DNA of 64,000 nt from Haemaphysalis longicornis (GCA_013339765.2 CM023453.1:33884468-33948467); one strand, 5' to 3'. Positions 1 through 12,180 are shown, counted from the first letter of the stretch. A program made the numbers and translations. The notes: a model not told the origin generated them from the sequence alone.

Positions 1-149
1 GAAGGAGAAGTCTTTGCATGCGGGACTTCGTAATTAGCGGCTTCGGGACTTTCGTGCGATTCATTGCGGCATGCACTCTCTACATCTCTCTCTACGACAT
101 GTATACGTTAAGTGCATACTTCGTCTCGCCAAATCGTACCAAAAAAAAT

Positions 150-545
150 TGGCCGCGTATCTGCCTCTTTCGTTGCAAATTTCGACATGTCGAATTTGCC
201 AAGTAAACGCCCCCTTCTGCTTTCCCGCTGGCCTTTCGTACTGTTCCTATTCCGTCGCGTTCTTCCTAAGGTAAACACACTAAGCGTTTGCTAAAGTCAA
301 TTTGAATTTACCGCGTTCCACTGCTACAGGGCGGGTTCCTCGATGCCAGCGCTGCAGTACGGCGGAGACGCGCGTGAATCGAGGAACCCGACTACAACGT
401 TTATAGAACCACGTTGCCCTACTCCGCGTGCGTTCCAAGCACGTGGAGCCTGCCTATGGAACCTGTCGTTGCTGTTGCCGTTCGATTTCTCGAATGCCGC
501 CAGGGGCGCGGGCAACAGCAGGCGACGGTTTTCTGCAGTAGGTGT
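150..545 (+). repeat. Interspersed repeat family A, copy 1
   Basis: This stretch matches 26665-27080 on the same strand for about 400 bases, and part of it matches the minus strand of 21155-21400. Shared landmarks are an opening ttggccgcgtatctgc, a central gcggagacgcgcgtga followed by tacaacgtttata, and a closing ggcaacagcagg. The copies diverge by roughly a fifth with small indels. No coding frame is conserved between them and no terminal repeats were seen, so this is an unclassified non-coding element, possibly part of an LTR or a non-autonomous transposon. Confidence 0.7.
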
Positions 546-2289
546 AATATATGATTTATGGGTACTTATGGACACTCCTGTTGTAATTTGCAGAGACAGA
601 AACATCCAAGGCGGTTGTAAAGACGGAGCAGTGTGCTGGTAGCACAGCGGTAGAAGGTCTAGCACTTCAGTGGCTGCTAAGGGGTGACCTTGCTGCCGTG
701 CTATAAATCGCAGTCGCGCGCGAAGGAGCTCCTGCGCGCCAAGAGCAAGTGGTGCCAGCCGTCGACACTCCACCAGCATTCCCACCGTGCATGTGGTCTT
801 GGCACTCCAGTAAACACCCTCAGACCTTGCGTTGGCATACTTTGCAGAACTGTCGCATTTCCTTCGGAGAGGGGGACAAGTACAAGAAGGCTGTAGCGCA
901 ACCATCCAACGCACATGGCATCATGCAGCCGAAGAAGAGGCGGGACAGCGCGTCCGCCGGCGTTACTAGATAGCATGCGGAAGATGCTTGGCGAAGGAAG
1001 CAAGGTTGTCTTTTATATGGCGGGCGTGTTTTCACCAAGTCAGAGACCTGTCAAAAAACACACCCAAAAACTTGTCGTGCGGAACATAGGGGACAGTGCA
1101 GCATGGGATACGAGCTGACCAAGAAACTTAAATTTATTAATAAACCTTTGTTTTCTTTTCGGACATGTTTATTTGGAGAAGGTGTCCGTTGTGCCTTCCT
1201 CCACTCCCGGTTCACTTTTAGCTGCTCGCCACTCAAGTGGAAGATTATATAATCATTGTTCATGTGCCTGCAGCGTTTCTGGTACAGCGGCTTTTCAGCT
1301 ACGAAATGTCACTCATTCGGAAATCTTTCGACCTGTTTCTCTGAAAGTAGAGTAAGTTACATGAGACATGCATTCCCGAATGTGTTCAGTGGGGGAATAA
1401 GGGGGGAATAATGGGCTGTGCCTGTGTCAGGCCAGATCGTTCGAACGCGACATCGGAATCGGACGTGACAGGGAAAACCTAGTTTGCACGCCCCCAGTAA
1501 AGAAGACTAGTTTTTTGCTCTGCTCTACCGCGGGTGACTGTGCATGAGAACATCTCGAGGAATCGAAAGAGCGGCGGTTAGGCTGGGGGAGAAATGATGC
1601 GCGTGGTGGCTCGAATGTCACCAGAGCTGACGTCGCGTGTGTCGCCGCCAGACAGCCATGCCTTGCCAACATGCTCAAATTCACCATAATTCGTTACGGA
1701 ATACGGAGAAGCGACCCCGGGCTACGTGTGCGGAGCCGCATTGAAGAATGACAGATTGATGTATACGCGCGCGGTGTGGTGCACCGGAAACGTTCTTGGG
1801 AAACGATCCCAAAAAGCGGAGAAAAGATCCAAGTGTTGACGCTGACACATTCGACATTTATTTATGTACGTTTATTTTGCCACAGGGCATATATATGGGG
1901 GTATGAGTTGGTGATGAAAGGAGGTAGAAATAAATCCCGAACATAAATGTCGAAGGACCTCCGCGTAGACGCATACGCCGCATGGATACACTGGGCGCCA
2001 TCATCGTGCACTCCTTGACTTCATCCGCGAAGCGAACATCCGACATTTAGGATCGCGATTTATTTTACCACAGAATGAAATTATGACTACAGCTGAGAGG
2101 TTGATTAGTTAGGATTAACGTTCTCAGATATTCTTTTTAGGTAAGGGGGAAGCTGGGAAGGAAAAAAAACTATCGATTTTGGAAGATACCAGAAACACAC
2201 AAACCCGAAATTTTCATAAGTTCATAGCTTATATAAAAACAGTATGAACAAGCAATTTTCCTTTCCGTAAGTCTTGACTGCGAAAGTCA
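546..2289. other. No gene recognised
   Basis: I see no coding frame with recognisable homology, no RNA gene and no clear repeat here. Short frames exist on both strands but overlap each other and lack motifs or splice context. The second half is AT-richer, with short poly-A and poly-T runs. It could be intron or intergenic sequence. Confidence 0.5.
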
Positions 2290-3195
2290 AAACTGAGGTA
2301 CTAGAAAGGAAAGGAAGGATGTAGAAGGAACGGAGGAAAGTTAACCTGGCTAGAGCCTAGTCTTCCTATCCTGCACGTGGGAAAGGGGAAATAGCAAAAA
2401 AGAGACAGGAGAGAATGAAGAAAAGTTGGAGCAGACGCGTATGCCCAGAGCTGAAGCACTAAACGTTAAAGTTCAGTGACTGCTACTGGAAGCTTTCAGT
2501 CTATATATAGTCTGGTGTTTAAGTTCGTCGCCCGTAGAAAGCATGATAGTTTCTTAGTCGCCTTCTAAGCGGATGACAGAGAAGGCCAGTGGCCGGAATC
2601 TTCTCCTCCGAAAATGGCCGCCGAGAGTCCAGGTTCCTCAGTGCTGACGACAGCTGCTTTCTGTCAGGCGAGTAGCGTGGGCACTCGCATAAAACGTGGC
2701 GTATCGTCTCCGGCGTGCCACACATTTCGCACTCCTCACTTGCTGCCATTCCTATTAAGTAGGAGTAAGCATTTGTGAATGCCAACCCCAGCCAGAGACG
2801 GCAAAGAAGAGTTGCGTCAGACCGTGGGAGGCTTAGTGGAAGGGGACGTTGCAGGTGCGAGTCAAGGGCACCAATACGTGCACATGTGAATTCTGTAGAC
2901 CACTGAGAGATTGCTGTTTCCCGGGCAAGTATGCGGAGGGCCTTAGCTGCGTCCGTCCTATAGACAATGGAAGGAGTACAGTCGTCGCTGTTTGATGCGC
3001 CAACCGGGCGGCTGCGTCTGCACTTCCGTTGCCGACAATGACGCAGGGACTGGGAAGCCACTGCAGGGTGACATCATGACCCGCCTGGGCAGCACGGTCG
3101 TACACCATTCTTATTTCTGTCAGGAGCTGTTCGTGATGTCCGTGGCACAGGGCTGACTGGAGTGACTGAAGTGCAGGCTTCGCTAAGGTTCGCAC
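2290..3195 (-). mobile_element. RNase H-bearing LINE (I/R1-like) 3' remnant
   Basis: Read on the minus strand, this holds the last part of a non-LTR retrotransposon ORF2. An RNase H signature (LQWLPSPC, then GNGSADAAARLAH) lies near 3010-3085. It is followed in another frame by a cysteine-histidine knuckle (CEMCGTPETIRH, then LCECPRYS) near 2665-2735, with the stop at 2519. The switch of frame near 3000-3060 is a frameshift, and the His of the usual PxHC motif is replaced by Pro. The non-coding 3' part runs into purine-rich sequence near 2300. The reverse transcriptase is missing, so the copy is truncated and dead. The layout resembles the remnant at 53450-54278. Confidence 0.85.
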
Positions 3196-3439
3196 AACAT
3201 ATAGGCGTTAGAAGTATGAATAAGATATCTTCTTGTCTCCTTCACCCCTTCCTCCCTCCCCCCTTCCGGTCCCCACTCCGTCTGCGGACACCCATGAAGG
3301 TACGTAGATCCCAAAAGCACGTCAGCAGCGTAACTTCTAAAGCCAGAAAGAACTGAAGAACTACGTGGAAAGGTATCTGCAGGCGTGCCGTAAACGTTTT
3401 TACAGGTTCTTTCGTACCAGCACGCACATTGAAAGCAAT

Positions 3440-3600
3440 CGCGCAGCTGCGCTCCAGGGTTCGACTTCCGGCTGCCAATACTGCGTTCGTAAGGCAGGAG
3501 AACTGCCAAAAACAGCCGATGGATGAGGTTTCGGCGCACGTAAAGCAACCCGAGGGTGCCTTAATTATTTTTATAGCGCCGATTACGGCCAGCCGAGTAC
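3440..3600 (+). repeat. Degenerate tRNA-derived SINE-like fragment
   Basis: A B-box-like ggttcgacttcc near 3458 is followed 60-70 bases later by tttcggcgcacgtaaag, close to the body motif tttcggcgcacgttaaag of the better SINE copies in this window. The rest is diverged and no target duplication was found. It may be an old copy or a different subfamily. Confidence 0.4.
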
Positions 3601-3654
3601 TTAAAATGAATGCTGAAGTTATCATTTATGTGTACTCTTACCTTGCAATGCTAA

Positions 3655-3860
3655 TTAATCATGGGGTTTAAGGCTGCGAGGTGGCACTTGGGCTACGAGG
3701 TGTTCCGTAGTGGAGGGATCCCGGTTAATTTTGACCACCTGGGGAACTTTAACGTGCGCCGACATTTCGACACACACGCGATTTCGCTTTTCTCCTCCAT
3801 CTGCAAAGCGGCCGCCGCAGCCGGGATCAAACCCGCGTCGTTGGCTCAGCGTAGAACCAC
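3655..3860 (-). repeat. Ruka-type tRNA-derived SINE, diverged copy
   Basis: On the minus strand this follows the order seen at 34303-34539: a tRNA-like head ending in an rnRNA-type B box (here disrupted), the ggcggccgc block, a body containing cgcacgttaaagttcccc, then an accaggtggtc-like stretch and a 3' part with ccctccactacgg. The 3' tail lacks the simple repeat seen in younger copies, and many substitutions suggest an old insertion. Ruka is the SINE described from ixodid ticks; assignment rests on remembered family structure. Confidence 0.7.
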
Positions 3861-4439
3861 TAAACAAACTACGCTTAAGAGTAACGACACTGCGCACGGC
3901 GGCAGCCATTTTGGTGCCTGACGCCATGGTGGCGAGCTTGAGCCCTATTGCAGGCCGACATTGACGGGCGGAATCGGTCCGGGCGCCGCTTGGCAACCAC
4001 GACAGCTGTGTTTATATTTCGAGGATTTCGAGAGAGAGCGGCAGTGCAACAGGGTCAAGATCGGTTATGCTAGCGTAGCTTTTTAGTGGCTCTGGGTTAC
4101 CCTAGAGCCGCTAAATAAGCTAAGCTTTTTTAATGGCTGTAGGTCACGCTAGACCACTGTCGTTCTTTCCCAGCGGGAAGCGAAGCAGGCATTTTCCACC
4201 TTCCAGCCGGTTGAAACAGCCCAGGAAAGAGCCGCACGGCGTTGCTACTCTGTCTGGGGATAAAAAACTCACTCTCAACGCGTCATAAAGCCATACTGTG
4301 CTCCGAAAATCACAACTTATCGAAGAACGCGCGCACACGGTAACACAGAGGCACCAAAATGCCAGCGCCTATGGGTTTTCCGCGTTAAACAAATGTCACG
4401 TGACGCTGTTCGACCAATGGCCACTGTCGCTGGCATACG

Positions 4440-4512
4440 ACAATGGGAAAAGAGTGCCGATACTCTGAAACCTGGAGCCACAGCGCCGTAGCCACTGAGC
4501 CACCGCGGCAGG
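4440..4512 (-). repeat. tRNA-like SINE head fragment
   Basis: The minus strand reads ccgcggtggctcagtggc, the same pol III A-box region (A box at 4492-4502) as the SINE at 34303. The following 30-40 bases carry only a poor B box (aggtttcagag), and the SINE body is absent. It is therefore either a 3'-truncated SINE or an unrelated tRNA-like head. Confidence 0.4.
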
Positions 4513-4519
4513 TAACCCA

Positions 4520-5596
4520 ACAACCGCATCGTCAAGCACACACACTGCATGCACCACACCGTCCTCACAAACTTCCTCTTCATCATGGCACCCGACGTGG
4601 TGGGGCCTGGTGTGGCGCACGTGTATACAACGGCCCAAAAGGCTCGTCGAGCGCATCGTGTCCGGTACTGCGGACGGATGGACAGATATTTCTGGGGCAA
4701 GTCACCAAGGAATGCTCGCGCAGAAGGAAGAAAAAAAAAATGAGGCGAATAAATAGGCGAAAGTGCCGGCCGAACTCAGTCGGCCAACCTATCAACCCAG
4801 ACAGGGCTTCTCAAGAAACGCAATCTTCAGTGCGCTGGCGCGAGTAATGATTGCGCCGAGGGTTTTACTGCTCCCTCGGCGGTCGCATCATGAAGACACC
4901 CACAGCCAGCGGCATCGGTGACGGAGAGTGCGGCTCGCCGTTATCGCCACTCGCCATCGCAAATGAGCTCTCGCGTGCGGCGGGCGACAATCGGCGCTTT
5001 CTAAAAGTGTCGCCCGCTAAAGGACAGCGCGCTGCGTCGACGCTGTTCCGAGGCGGCACAGAGCCACCTGGACTGAAATTTGCCCTCTGGCTTTTTCCCT
5101 CGTCGCCCTCTCCTTCTTGACCAGACGAACGCCTTGCAGGAGGAAACGGTCTTCTCCGAGCTAAGCTTGCTCGCTGAATGGCAATGCACCATTCTGGGGG
5201 ATTGCATGCGCTCACGCAGCTCGTATCTGTAATCGATGTTGACAGCACCAACTCCGCTAGCCACTTCGCTGAGCCGTGGACTCTCGAAAGCATGACAGTT
5301 GACGGTGACCTGACTTCCAGCCACATGCGTCAGCGTGAAAACGATGACACACATGGTACGGCACCGAGCTGTGGGAAGGGAAACGCGTTTGTTTTAAAAA
5401 AAGAAATACAGCGTACGCTATTTAGCTTTCAGTTTCTGGTAGTGGCGCATCGTTCTCCAAGTCTCACGACATTCCCTTTGGAGTAGGGTCAACTTTGTGC
5501 CATTTTGCCCTTACCATAAGCGCATTGTTCATTTTCCATTTCCGGTACCGCCGGGCCAATAAGCCCGAACGTTGTTTCCTTCTGATGTACACCTGG
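4520..5596. other. No gene recognised
   Basis: Overlapping frames up to 153 aa occur on both strands between 4.8 and 5.35 kb, in moderately GC-rich sequence, but none shows a domain or a conserved start. A short stretch near 4735-4800 (minus) resembles 6405-6455 and may be the 3' end of a retroelement. Otherwise nothing stands out. Confidence 0.4.
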
Positions 5597-5944
5597 GGCG
5601 GTATTCTCGCGTTCTGTCCGTTTTGTGTCCGTTTCGAAAGTGTCCGTTTTGAGCAAGCCCTGATTGGCTAAAAGCGAACACCCGGATGTGACGCAGTGCG
5701 GAGCCATGAGCCGCCTCGGAGCAGACCATTTGGAGCAGACGATTTTTCGTCGCCCTGCTGTTAGTTCGCTGGCGGAACAATAAACACATAAAAGGTAGTT
5801 TAAAATAGGTTTAGTCGCTTAAAATGTGTTTGCAAGAACAGTTGCGCAAAAGTAAACCCAAAGCCCATCTACAACTGGAAGTACGTCACAATAAAGCGGA
5901 CGCAAAACGGACGTTTTCAAATAGGACAAACACGAGAATACCCT
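5597..5944. mobile_element. Small TIR element (MITE-like)
   Basis: The left end (from 5600) reads ggtattctcgcgttctgtcc and the right end, on the other strand, reads ggtattctcgtgtttgtcc, giving imperfect terminal inverted repeats of about 20 bases with weaker similarity inward. The 350-base interior has no coding capacity. No convincing target duplication was found, so the superfamily is not assigned. Confidence 0.45.
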
Positions 5945-6404
5945 TCTGGAGAGATAAGTTTCCAGGACGCAGTTTCGTCTGTCTCCCTAAATTTTTATGC
6001 TGTCCCATGGCTAAGCACCCAACTTATTTGTATTCGTCAGCAAAGCAAAACGCTGCGAAGAACCACCACCATCCGCGTAGCAGGGGCTTAGTCAACTGCA
6101 ACAGACAGCGGAGAAACTAACTTTGTAGAAATCTCGTCCCAGAAACTTCTGTCCCAGGGTGCACCTTTCTCCGGAGGGTGTGCTATTGCGTACCCCATGA
6201 CTTAAGCTGCCTGTGCCGCCGTCTGTTTTGATCCCCTGCGACTGTCGATGGGTAGTGCAGGCGATATATAACACCATAAGACCGGAGAACTGAGATGACA
6301 TATAGAAAGGTGACTAAGTGTGGTGGCAAGAGGGCTGAGCACAAAACCAACAGACGGGCGATGAGGCATAAGTGCGAATGCGGTGTATAAAAAACAGAGA
6401 ACAC

Positions 6405-6620
6405 TTTAATTAAAGTAGTCGAAGTTGCGACCCGACCTCAGACGGCCAACCTGAGAAATTGTGAAGGCCAAGTTTCAAGAATACTGTGTATCTAATTCTA
6501 CGCCAGACATCTACGTTCTCAAAGAGGCGCCTCACTTCTGTCATCAACTGCCCGACAAGAACCATTCTACTATGTATTTCTGAAATAGTTTTGCGGATGT
6601 CCCACAGGGCCACCCTCAAA
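6405..6620 (-). repeat. Possible retroelement 3' end, unassigned
   Basis: The minus strand has an open frame of 69 codons ending in GWPSEVGSQLRLL, followed by ttcgactactttaattaaag, which looks like a mutated AATAAA signal. A similar terminus (GWPTEFGRHFRLF) occurs on the minus strand at 4735-4800. The pairing suggests two 3' ends of one repeat family. No catalytic domain is present to name it. Confidence 0.3.
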
Positions 6621-7600
6621 AGTGTTTATTTATTTCTTGTTATTCCTTGCTGGAGAAGAACGCAAAGGCGGCGCGTTTCAATCCCACCGATGTTCAACGC
6701 AGCACAAAATTAATTCAATATCACTATTCAAGCTTTGCTTGCCCAGTCCACGTTGCCAAGCTCTAGGCTTTGTCCACAGAATGTGTCCCCACTCTACAGG
6801 CCAGGACAGAATTCAGCTACTCCCTCCAATGACAGGACAGATTAGCCTTACTCCCGAGTCACAATACCCCGCTTGTATGGCCGATTTCTCCTCTTCGCAA
6901 TGAGTTGAAATTGTCTACAGTGCTCAACTAAATCAGCGTTGCAGCCCGTCAAAACGTCTTCCTGAACGTTGCTATTTAGAACGACAATGCGGAAGTTAGG
7001 ACAGTGCATGCTGGAAATGAATCACGTCCTGATTTCAAAACACCTGAACATGATGGGGCTTTATAGCAGCTGACACGAACGCCAAAGCGTGGCTTCATAT
7101 ACCTGCCCTCAAAAGAATACCCTTACGCTATAAGTGTTTGTTTGGTAAGCTTGACGAGCTCGAGTGAAGTAGCAGCTGAGGAATTTTCTTTTCTGTAGTC
7201 GGGGGATCACGAAAGGTCGTTTGGCCAGACATTGCTGAAGAAACAGTAAAGCGTTTACTGGCCAAGCCAAAATAAGTGAAGGGCATTTTGGAACGCGTAT
7301 GGGCTCCTTGTTCACAGTCATTACGTCATATTTTTACTTATCACATTGACTACGTCGTCACTTTACGGTTTCTTCGATTCATCTTCTGTAAGAATTGATC
7401 AGTAATCAACTGCCCGTGAACAATTAGTCTACCGTCAAATTTGTTGTATTATTGTATGCTTTCTGTTCACCTATATATATGAAGAAAAAAAAACGATTTC
7501 TTTTCTGCACATTCCTTCAAACATCGCACATTTAGCGCAAAACTGAAAGAGCGCGGAGAGCGTGCCCAGCTCCAGAGCAGCGAATGTGCAAGAAAATCAA
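6621..7600. other. No gene recognised
   Basis: This is mixed-composition sequence with only short, unsupported frames. It ends in an AT-rich patch near 7440-7500 with a short TA run and poly-A. No repeat copy elsewhere in the window was matched to it. Confidence 0.5.
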
Positions 7601-7639
7601 AGTTCCCGCCTTTTAAGATGTAACGATACGTCTACGTGC

Positions 7640-8600
7640 GGAAGAAGCTAATGAAAGACAAGTAATGGATGGCCGGACAAGCGGTTCGAAGCGTCGGCCG
7701 CCCCGAACGAATGCTAGAAGCGAGTCGTGCCGACACAACTCGCCGCGTCCGCTTGCACACGGCGCGGGTCGTTCTCGAAGATCGCGTCGAGGAGACAAAC
7801 GAGTGATGAACAAACTCAGTGCCAGAGCAAGCCGCCGGCCGGTTTAGCGTCCGACTCCCTCGCGGGATACTCCAAGAGTCACCGAGCCGGCCCGCCGGGT
7901 TACCGAATGGCATTGCACCGCGGGACAAACCGAGCCAGCGACCAATCAGAAGTTGCAGGCGCCTCGAGCATGTAAGCGGCCATAGAAGAAGAGGTGAACA
8001 CCTCGGTGGAAAGAAAGCCTCATAGCCACCTCATAGTACAGTACACCTGTTTTTTGGCTACTCTTTCTCGGGAGTCGAAGCCGGGAAAAACGATCACGCG
8101 CAGTATCTTCGACTCTGCCAATTCCCCATTGAGGGAATAGGCTAACAGGGAACGCCCAAGCTTTCTCCTATATGCGAGGTGCTGCACCGAATGCTAGCAA
8201 TGAAAAAAAAAGGAGCGAGAGGTCCCCTTTGGAGAGAAACCGCGCTGCGAGATTTCGGCAGAGATGTGAGAACCACGCGCTAGTCCGGCACGGCATATAG
8301 TCCGATGTGCGCGATCCATATCGGCGTGTGCGTGTGTGTGTGTTTGCGTTGCGCGCGCCTGTGTCTCCCCCCGCATGGCTGTGTTTTTATGATCGCCGGA
8401 ACGAGACTCGATCGGCCGCCCTCGGCGCCGAATTAACAAGCGGCTGGCCTTAAAATTCCCTCGCAGGTGTTGCGCCGTGCTGGGGAGGCAGACGGACGTG
8501 GATCGTCGCCGCATCGCCGGCTGGGCCGGCGGCGACGTCCTTTTTGGCTCCGAGAGCGCATAACGCAATCGTCGCTGTCGTGGTGGCGATGCGGGATTTA
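7640..8600. promoter_or_regulatory. CpG-rich block, possible promoter region
   Basis: CpG density is clearly above the flanks, and a CCAAT-type accaatcag occurs near 7945. Several short frames overlap on both strands, as expected in GC-rich DNA with few stop codons. No TATA box, start site or following coding exon could be tied to it, so promoter function is only an inference from composition. Confidence 0.25.
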
Positions 8601-8641
8601 CTGAGCACGATTGGCTGTAACCCGAAGATACCGGCCGTTTT

Positions 8642-9040
8642 AAGTGCAGAGCACTTTAGGGGCTCGCCTTGTCGTCGTAGCTAACTGTGACGCTCGATGT
8701 CAAGCGAATGCCGTAATCAGGCGGCGCAGCGAGATAACGGACCCAAGTAGAGCCCGGCGTACCCTTCGTAGGGCGTCCCGCAGAGACTTCGAAAACCAAG
8801 AGGTTTAAATAGACAAAACCACCCGAAACTCGTAAACCGCTGGCGCTTGTAATACATCAATCAGTTGTTTAGCGCTAAGAAAACTGCAGGTACATTTGAG
8901 GCAAAATACATGTCATTAACCGGCAGCGCCCGCGTTAGGAACGATCGTTGGGTTGTTTTTTGCGATAGTAAGCGAACAAAAAAAGTTGCAGTGCAACGCT
9001 GTCACGTGCGGGAGGAAAAGCAAGCACAAATAGAACAGGA
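8642..9040 (+). mobile_element. Helentron-like non-autonomous element, copy A
   Basis: It starts after a T-run with the palindrome aagtgcagagcactt (8642-8656), followed by ggggctcgccttgtcgtcg. About 380 bases align with the minus strand of 44640-45017, including gcttcgaaaacca, gaaccgctggcgcttgt-type blocks and aaaactgcaggtacattt. A short palindrome as the left terminus next to T resembles the Helentron/HINE layout. A matching 3' palindrome plus hairpin was not found, so the right end is uncertain. No protein is encoded. Confidence 0.55.
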
Positions 9041-9938
9041 CTCCCGCTGGCGCTGTTTCAGGCAGGGGGCGCGCGAGCACTGCGGAGGCGGGAAATTTTA
9101 ATTGCATTGGGTGGTAGCAGTGAGCGGTAACGGCGCTACAGCCCATTATGACGAATCACTGCTCTGCACTTCCGACAGCTTTCACGTTGAGCGGAACGGC
9201 TTTAATTTTTCGATAAGTGCTCTCCACGACCGTAGAACACAAAGGCTTGAATGGAAAGGGGCAGGAAGAAGTGTTTGCGGTAAGGATGACGCGATAAATG
9301 ATCGATAAAGGTGCCCATGGGCTATATGAGGGACGCCGCTGTGAAGAGCTACGGACCACTTTGGAAACCTCAGTGGGTGCTGAAATCTTGTTGACAGAGG
9401 CGATTTCGGCTTTCGCATCTATCAGAAAAACAGCTGCCGTGATCAGGATCTAACACGCCTGCTCCACATCTAAATCGCGATCACTGAGCCACTATACTGT
9501 ATTGGAGCAAGGGAGAGCGAGAGAGGGTGAATCGTTTAGCCAGAATTCGTCGAGGAACGACACTCATGCCTTCAATGGCATAGGATAATACAGGCACTCA
9601 ACGGTAAGAAACTCCAATTATGAGGTGTGATATTTCAGGTGTCTTGCACTGCAAATTGAGTGGGCGCGTGCATGGTACGACGTGAAATGTGTACTGGCCT
9701 TATAATTCAAGTAGAATAAGCTTATATGCAGTACCAGCCTTCCAAGGGCTTCAGCTGGTCATATCAGAGACGAAGCAAATTTTGATTTGTTTGTTTCCAC
9801 ATAGCCGAATTTCTTTTCAGACATACTACAACCGATATTGTATAAAGTAAAGTATATTATATAAATACAACCTCCGATGCAACTAAACATGCTCACATGG
9901 AGGTTTATTGCCTTCGAAGTTTGGAGCGCTTTCTTGGA
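9041..9938. other. No gene recognised
   Basis: Only short unsupported frames are present. A GC-rich part near 9050-9080 gives way to AT-rich sequence from 9600 onward. There is no RNA gene or recognised repeat. Confidence 0.45.
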
Positions 9939-10183
9939 ATTAGTTCGTTGATTGATTGATTGATTGATTGATTGCAGGTTAACGCGCCGACGCAACGCAG
10001 GCGATGAGGTGCGCCGTAGTGGAGGGCTCCGGATTAATTTTGACCACCTGGGGATCTTTAACGTGCGCCGAAATCTCGAACACACGGGCATTTTTGCTTT
10101 TCGCGTCCATCGGAAAAGCGGCCGCCACGGCGGAGAATCGAACCCGCGACCTCGTGCTCAGCAGCGAATCTTAGCATTAGTTC
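9939..10183 (-). repeat. Ruka-type SINE with 8-bp target duplication
   Basis: Minus-strand SINE flanked by attagttc at 9939-9946 and 10176-10183. The 3' tail appears on the plus strand as six or so gattgatt units at 9947-9975. The body has cgcacgttaaagatcccc and ggagccctccactacgg, then the ggcggccgc block, and the tRNA-like part keeps the B box (gggttcgattctc) but has lost the A box. The 5' truncation and short duplication fit LINE-driven retroposition. Confidence 0.85.
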
Positions 10184-11280
10184 AGGGATAGGGGTGATTC
10201 ATATGCGGTTTGGAAAAAAAGAATGCAGAAACAAGAGACCCTCATGCGTCCTACAATGAGCTGTACACCCTCCATGTCTTTATTTGAATATCCACAATTC
10301 AATTGGACGAAATTCCGCGTACTCCTTTAGACATTTCCGGCCCTCTTAAAAGTGGCTCAAAATGGTAGTTCCCTACTGTTTCCAGCCCGCGCAGTGCATG
10401 CCTGTACGACTCTAATCTACGTTTGGCATCGTAGCTGTATTAGGCTAAGTTTCCATACATTTTTTTATTTCCTCACATGAAAACTCAAAAGGCTGCGTGC
10501 GTCTCCGAGGAGCAAGGCGTTTCATAGCACTTTTCTCTACAACAGCGAAAGGGGACGAGCAGCGGCACAACACGTAGGAGACAAATCGAAGCCATTCGAA
10601 AGCGTAAAACGGGAAGCGGACCGCGAAGAAAATCGTGTCAAGCGGAAAGTGGACGAAGCCCTTCGAGAACGCAGGGCGGAAGAAAAGCGTCTTAGGCGTT
10701 GAAATGGACAATAATGCTTGCGCGTTCAGAACCCTTCAAAACTGCTTAGGTGTAATCCGGACTGTCCTCGCATCGTTGGTTAGTTGCGATGACACTACCC
10801 GTGCGGTCGTAGTCGATTATTTCAAAGGGGATGTGTCGGGACCGAAAAGGGAGTGAGTGGTATGTGTGTCTAGTGTTGGAGACACTTGGTTCTCGATGCC
10901 ACACCAATCCGGCCGAACCTACCATACGTTAATCGATTAGACATTATCCGGGAATGTGTCTGCAGCTGCAACTATGCCGATTGGTACATATCACAGCGAC
11001 ATCAAAGTCATTATGACCCTACTGACAATGGCGTTGGTAAGAAGCGGGATGACCGCCCCAGCATTTTACGACATGTTTTTCTGCGAATGCATTTAGCAGT
11101 TCGGAAGAGCAGTGCCTTGCGTTGAAAGGGTGTATGTTGGACAACTGCCACAACGTGCGGAGCACTTGCGTCATGCAAGACGCGACTGGTGCTGCATATG
11201 CAAATCCCGAGCAGATTGCCGCATTGTCTCTGTTCGCGCTCCAACCACACTTCCAACGTATCTCCCTCCGATAAAGCAAA
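10184..11280. other. No gene recognised
   Basis: No frame shows a domain. Near 11087 a ctgcgaatgcatttagcag stretch resembles the Helentron-like left end at 41467 (aaatgcgaatgcattt), but nothing else supports an element there. An 80-codon frame at 11011-11256 (minus) is unsupported. Confidence 0.45.
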
Positions 11281-11299
11281 GCCTGGGGGAAAAAAGGGG

Positions 11300-12180
11300 G
11301 CGAACTTTCACATCGGCGTCACCCGAGTCGGAAAGAGCGTGCACCTGCCACTCGCTCCCTTCACGCATCCGCAAGTATAAATACACTACACACATAGATA
11401 GACACACATACGGGGGTCTCGAATTTCGCCCGCACACACTTAGTCGGACGCACATGTCGCCGAAAGTGTGCGGACGAGATACGGCCTCGCCGAACGCGCC
11501 GCATGATGCATGCTGCTTGAATTCGTTCGGTCCGTGGCGGCGCCACAGACATTGCAGGCCGTCTAATCTTCATTAGGGTGGCGGGACACGTCGCAGGAAG
11601 AAGGCGCCTCTCGGCGCGCGCACGTTCCACGCATCCGGACGGCGCGACGAGGTGGCGCGGACGCGTGCGTGAGGGTCCGACGGATCGGCAAGATGCCTGA
11701 GAATCGCTGGCTGGACACAACCTTTCGCTCTGTATATCAAAAAGAAGCGCCCACCCGATTCCCTCATGGGCCTTCTTTATAAGGGCCGATAAAAATGGAA
11801 AGGGGCGAATCGGCAGCAGCTGTGACGACGAGCCAAGCGGCATTGTCACCAGGGAGGCGTTGTCCGCAGCGCAAGCTGTGTGCTGCAGACTGCTGCGCGC
11901 AGGTGTGGGAAGGCTAAACGTCGCCGATAAGGGAGTTCGCGCGCCGGAGCACGCCGCCGCGGGCACCCGCGGAATAAAACGAGCATAAAATGAGGCCCGT
12001 GTCTGGCAGCGGCGCTTTTTCCTGTCAACGCCTGCGCGATGTTCGAAGCGCCGGCTTCCATGGCACGTATACACCCAGCCTGGTGCGAATGAGCCGGTTG
12101 CCTGTTGTGCACCTTAAAACAGCTGCGGCTTGATCGAGTCGTCGGCCGACACATGCCGTATACCCACCGCGCACAGGCGA
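11300..12180. promoter_or_regulatory. CpG-rich block with long overlapping frames
   Basis: The block is rich in CpG. The minus strand carries a 237-codon frame (11361-12074) that is arginine-, serine- and proline-rich, without a motif I recognise, and other frames overlap it. Long chance frames are expected at this composition because stop codons are AT-rich. It may be a first exon or promoter region, but coding cannot be supported. Confidence 0.25.

Noticed and set aside
8865..9101. Peptide similarity KKTAGTF between 8.9 kb and 44.8 kb as a gene family
   Set aside because: Explained by DNA-level similarity of two non-coding repeat copies; the frames diverge outside the short match.
11361..12074. 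237-codon minus frame as a gene
   Set aside because: No motif, biased composition and overlapping frames on both strands; kept only as a CpG-rich block.
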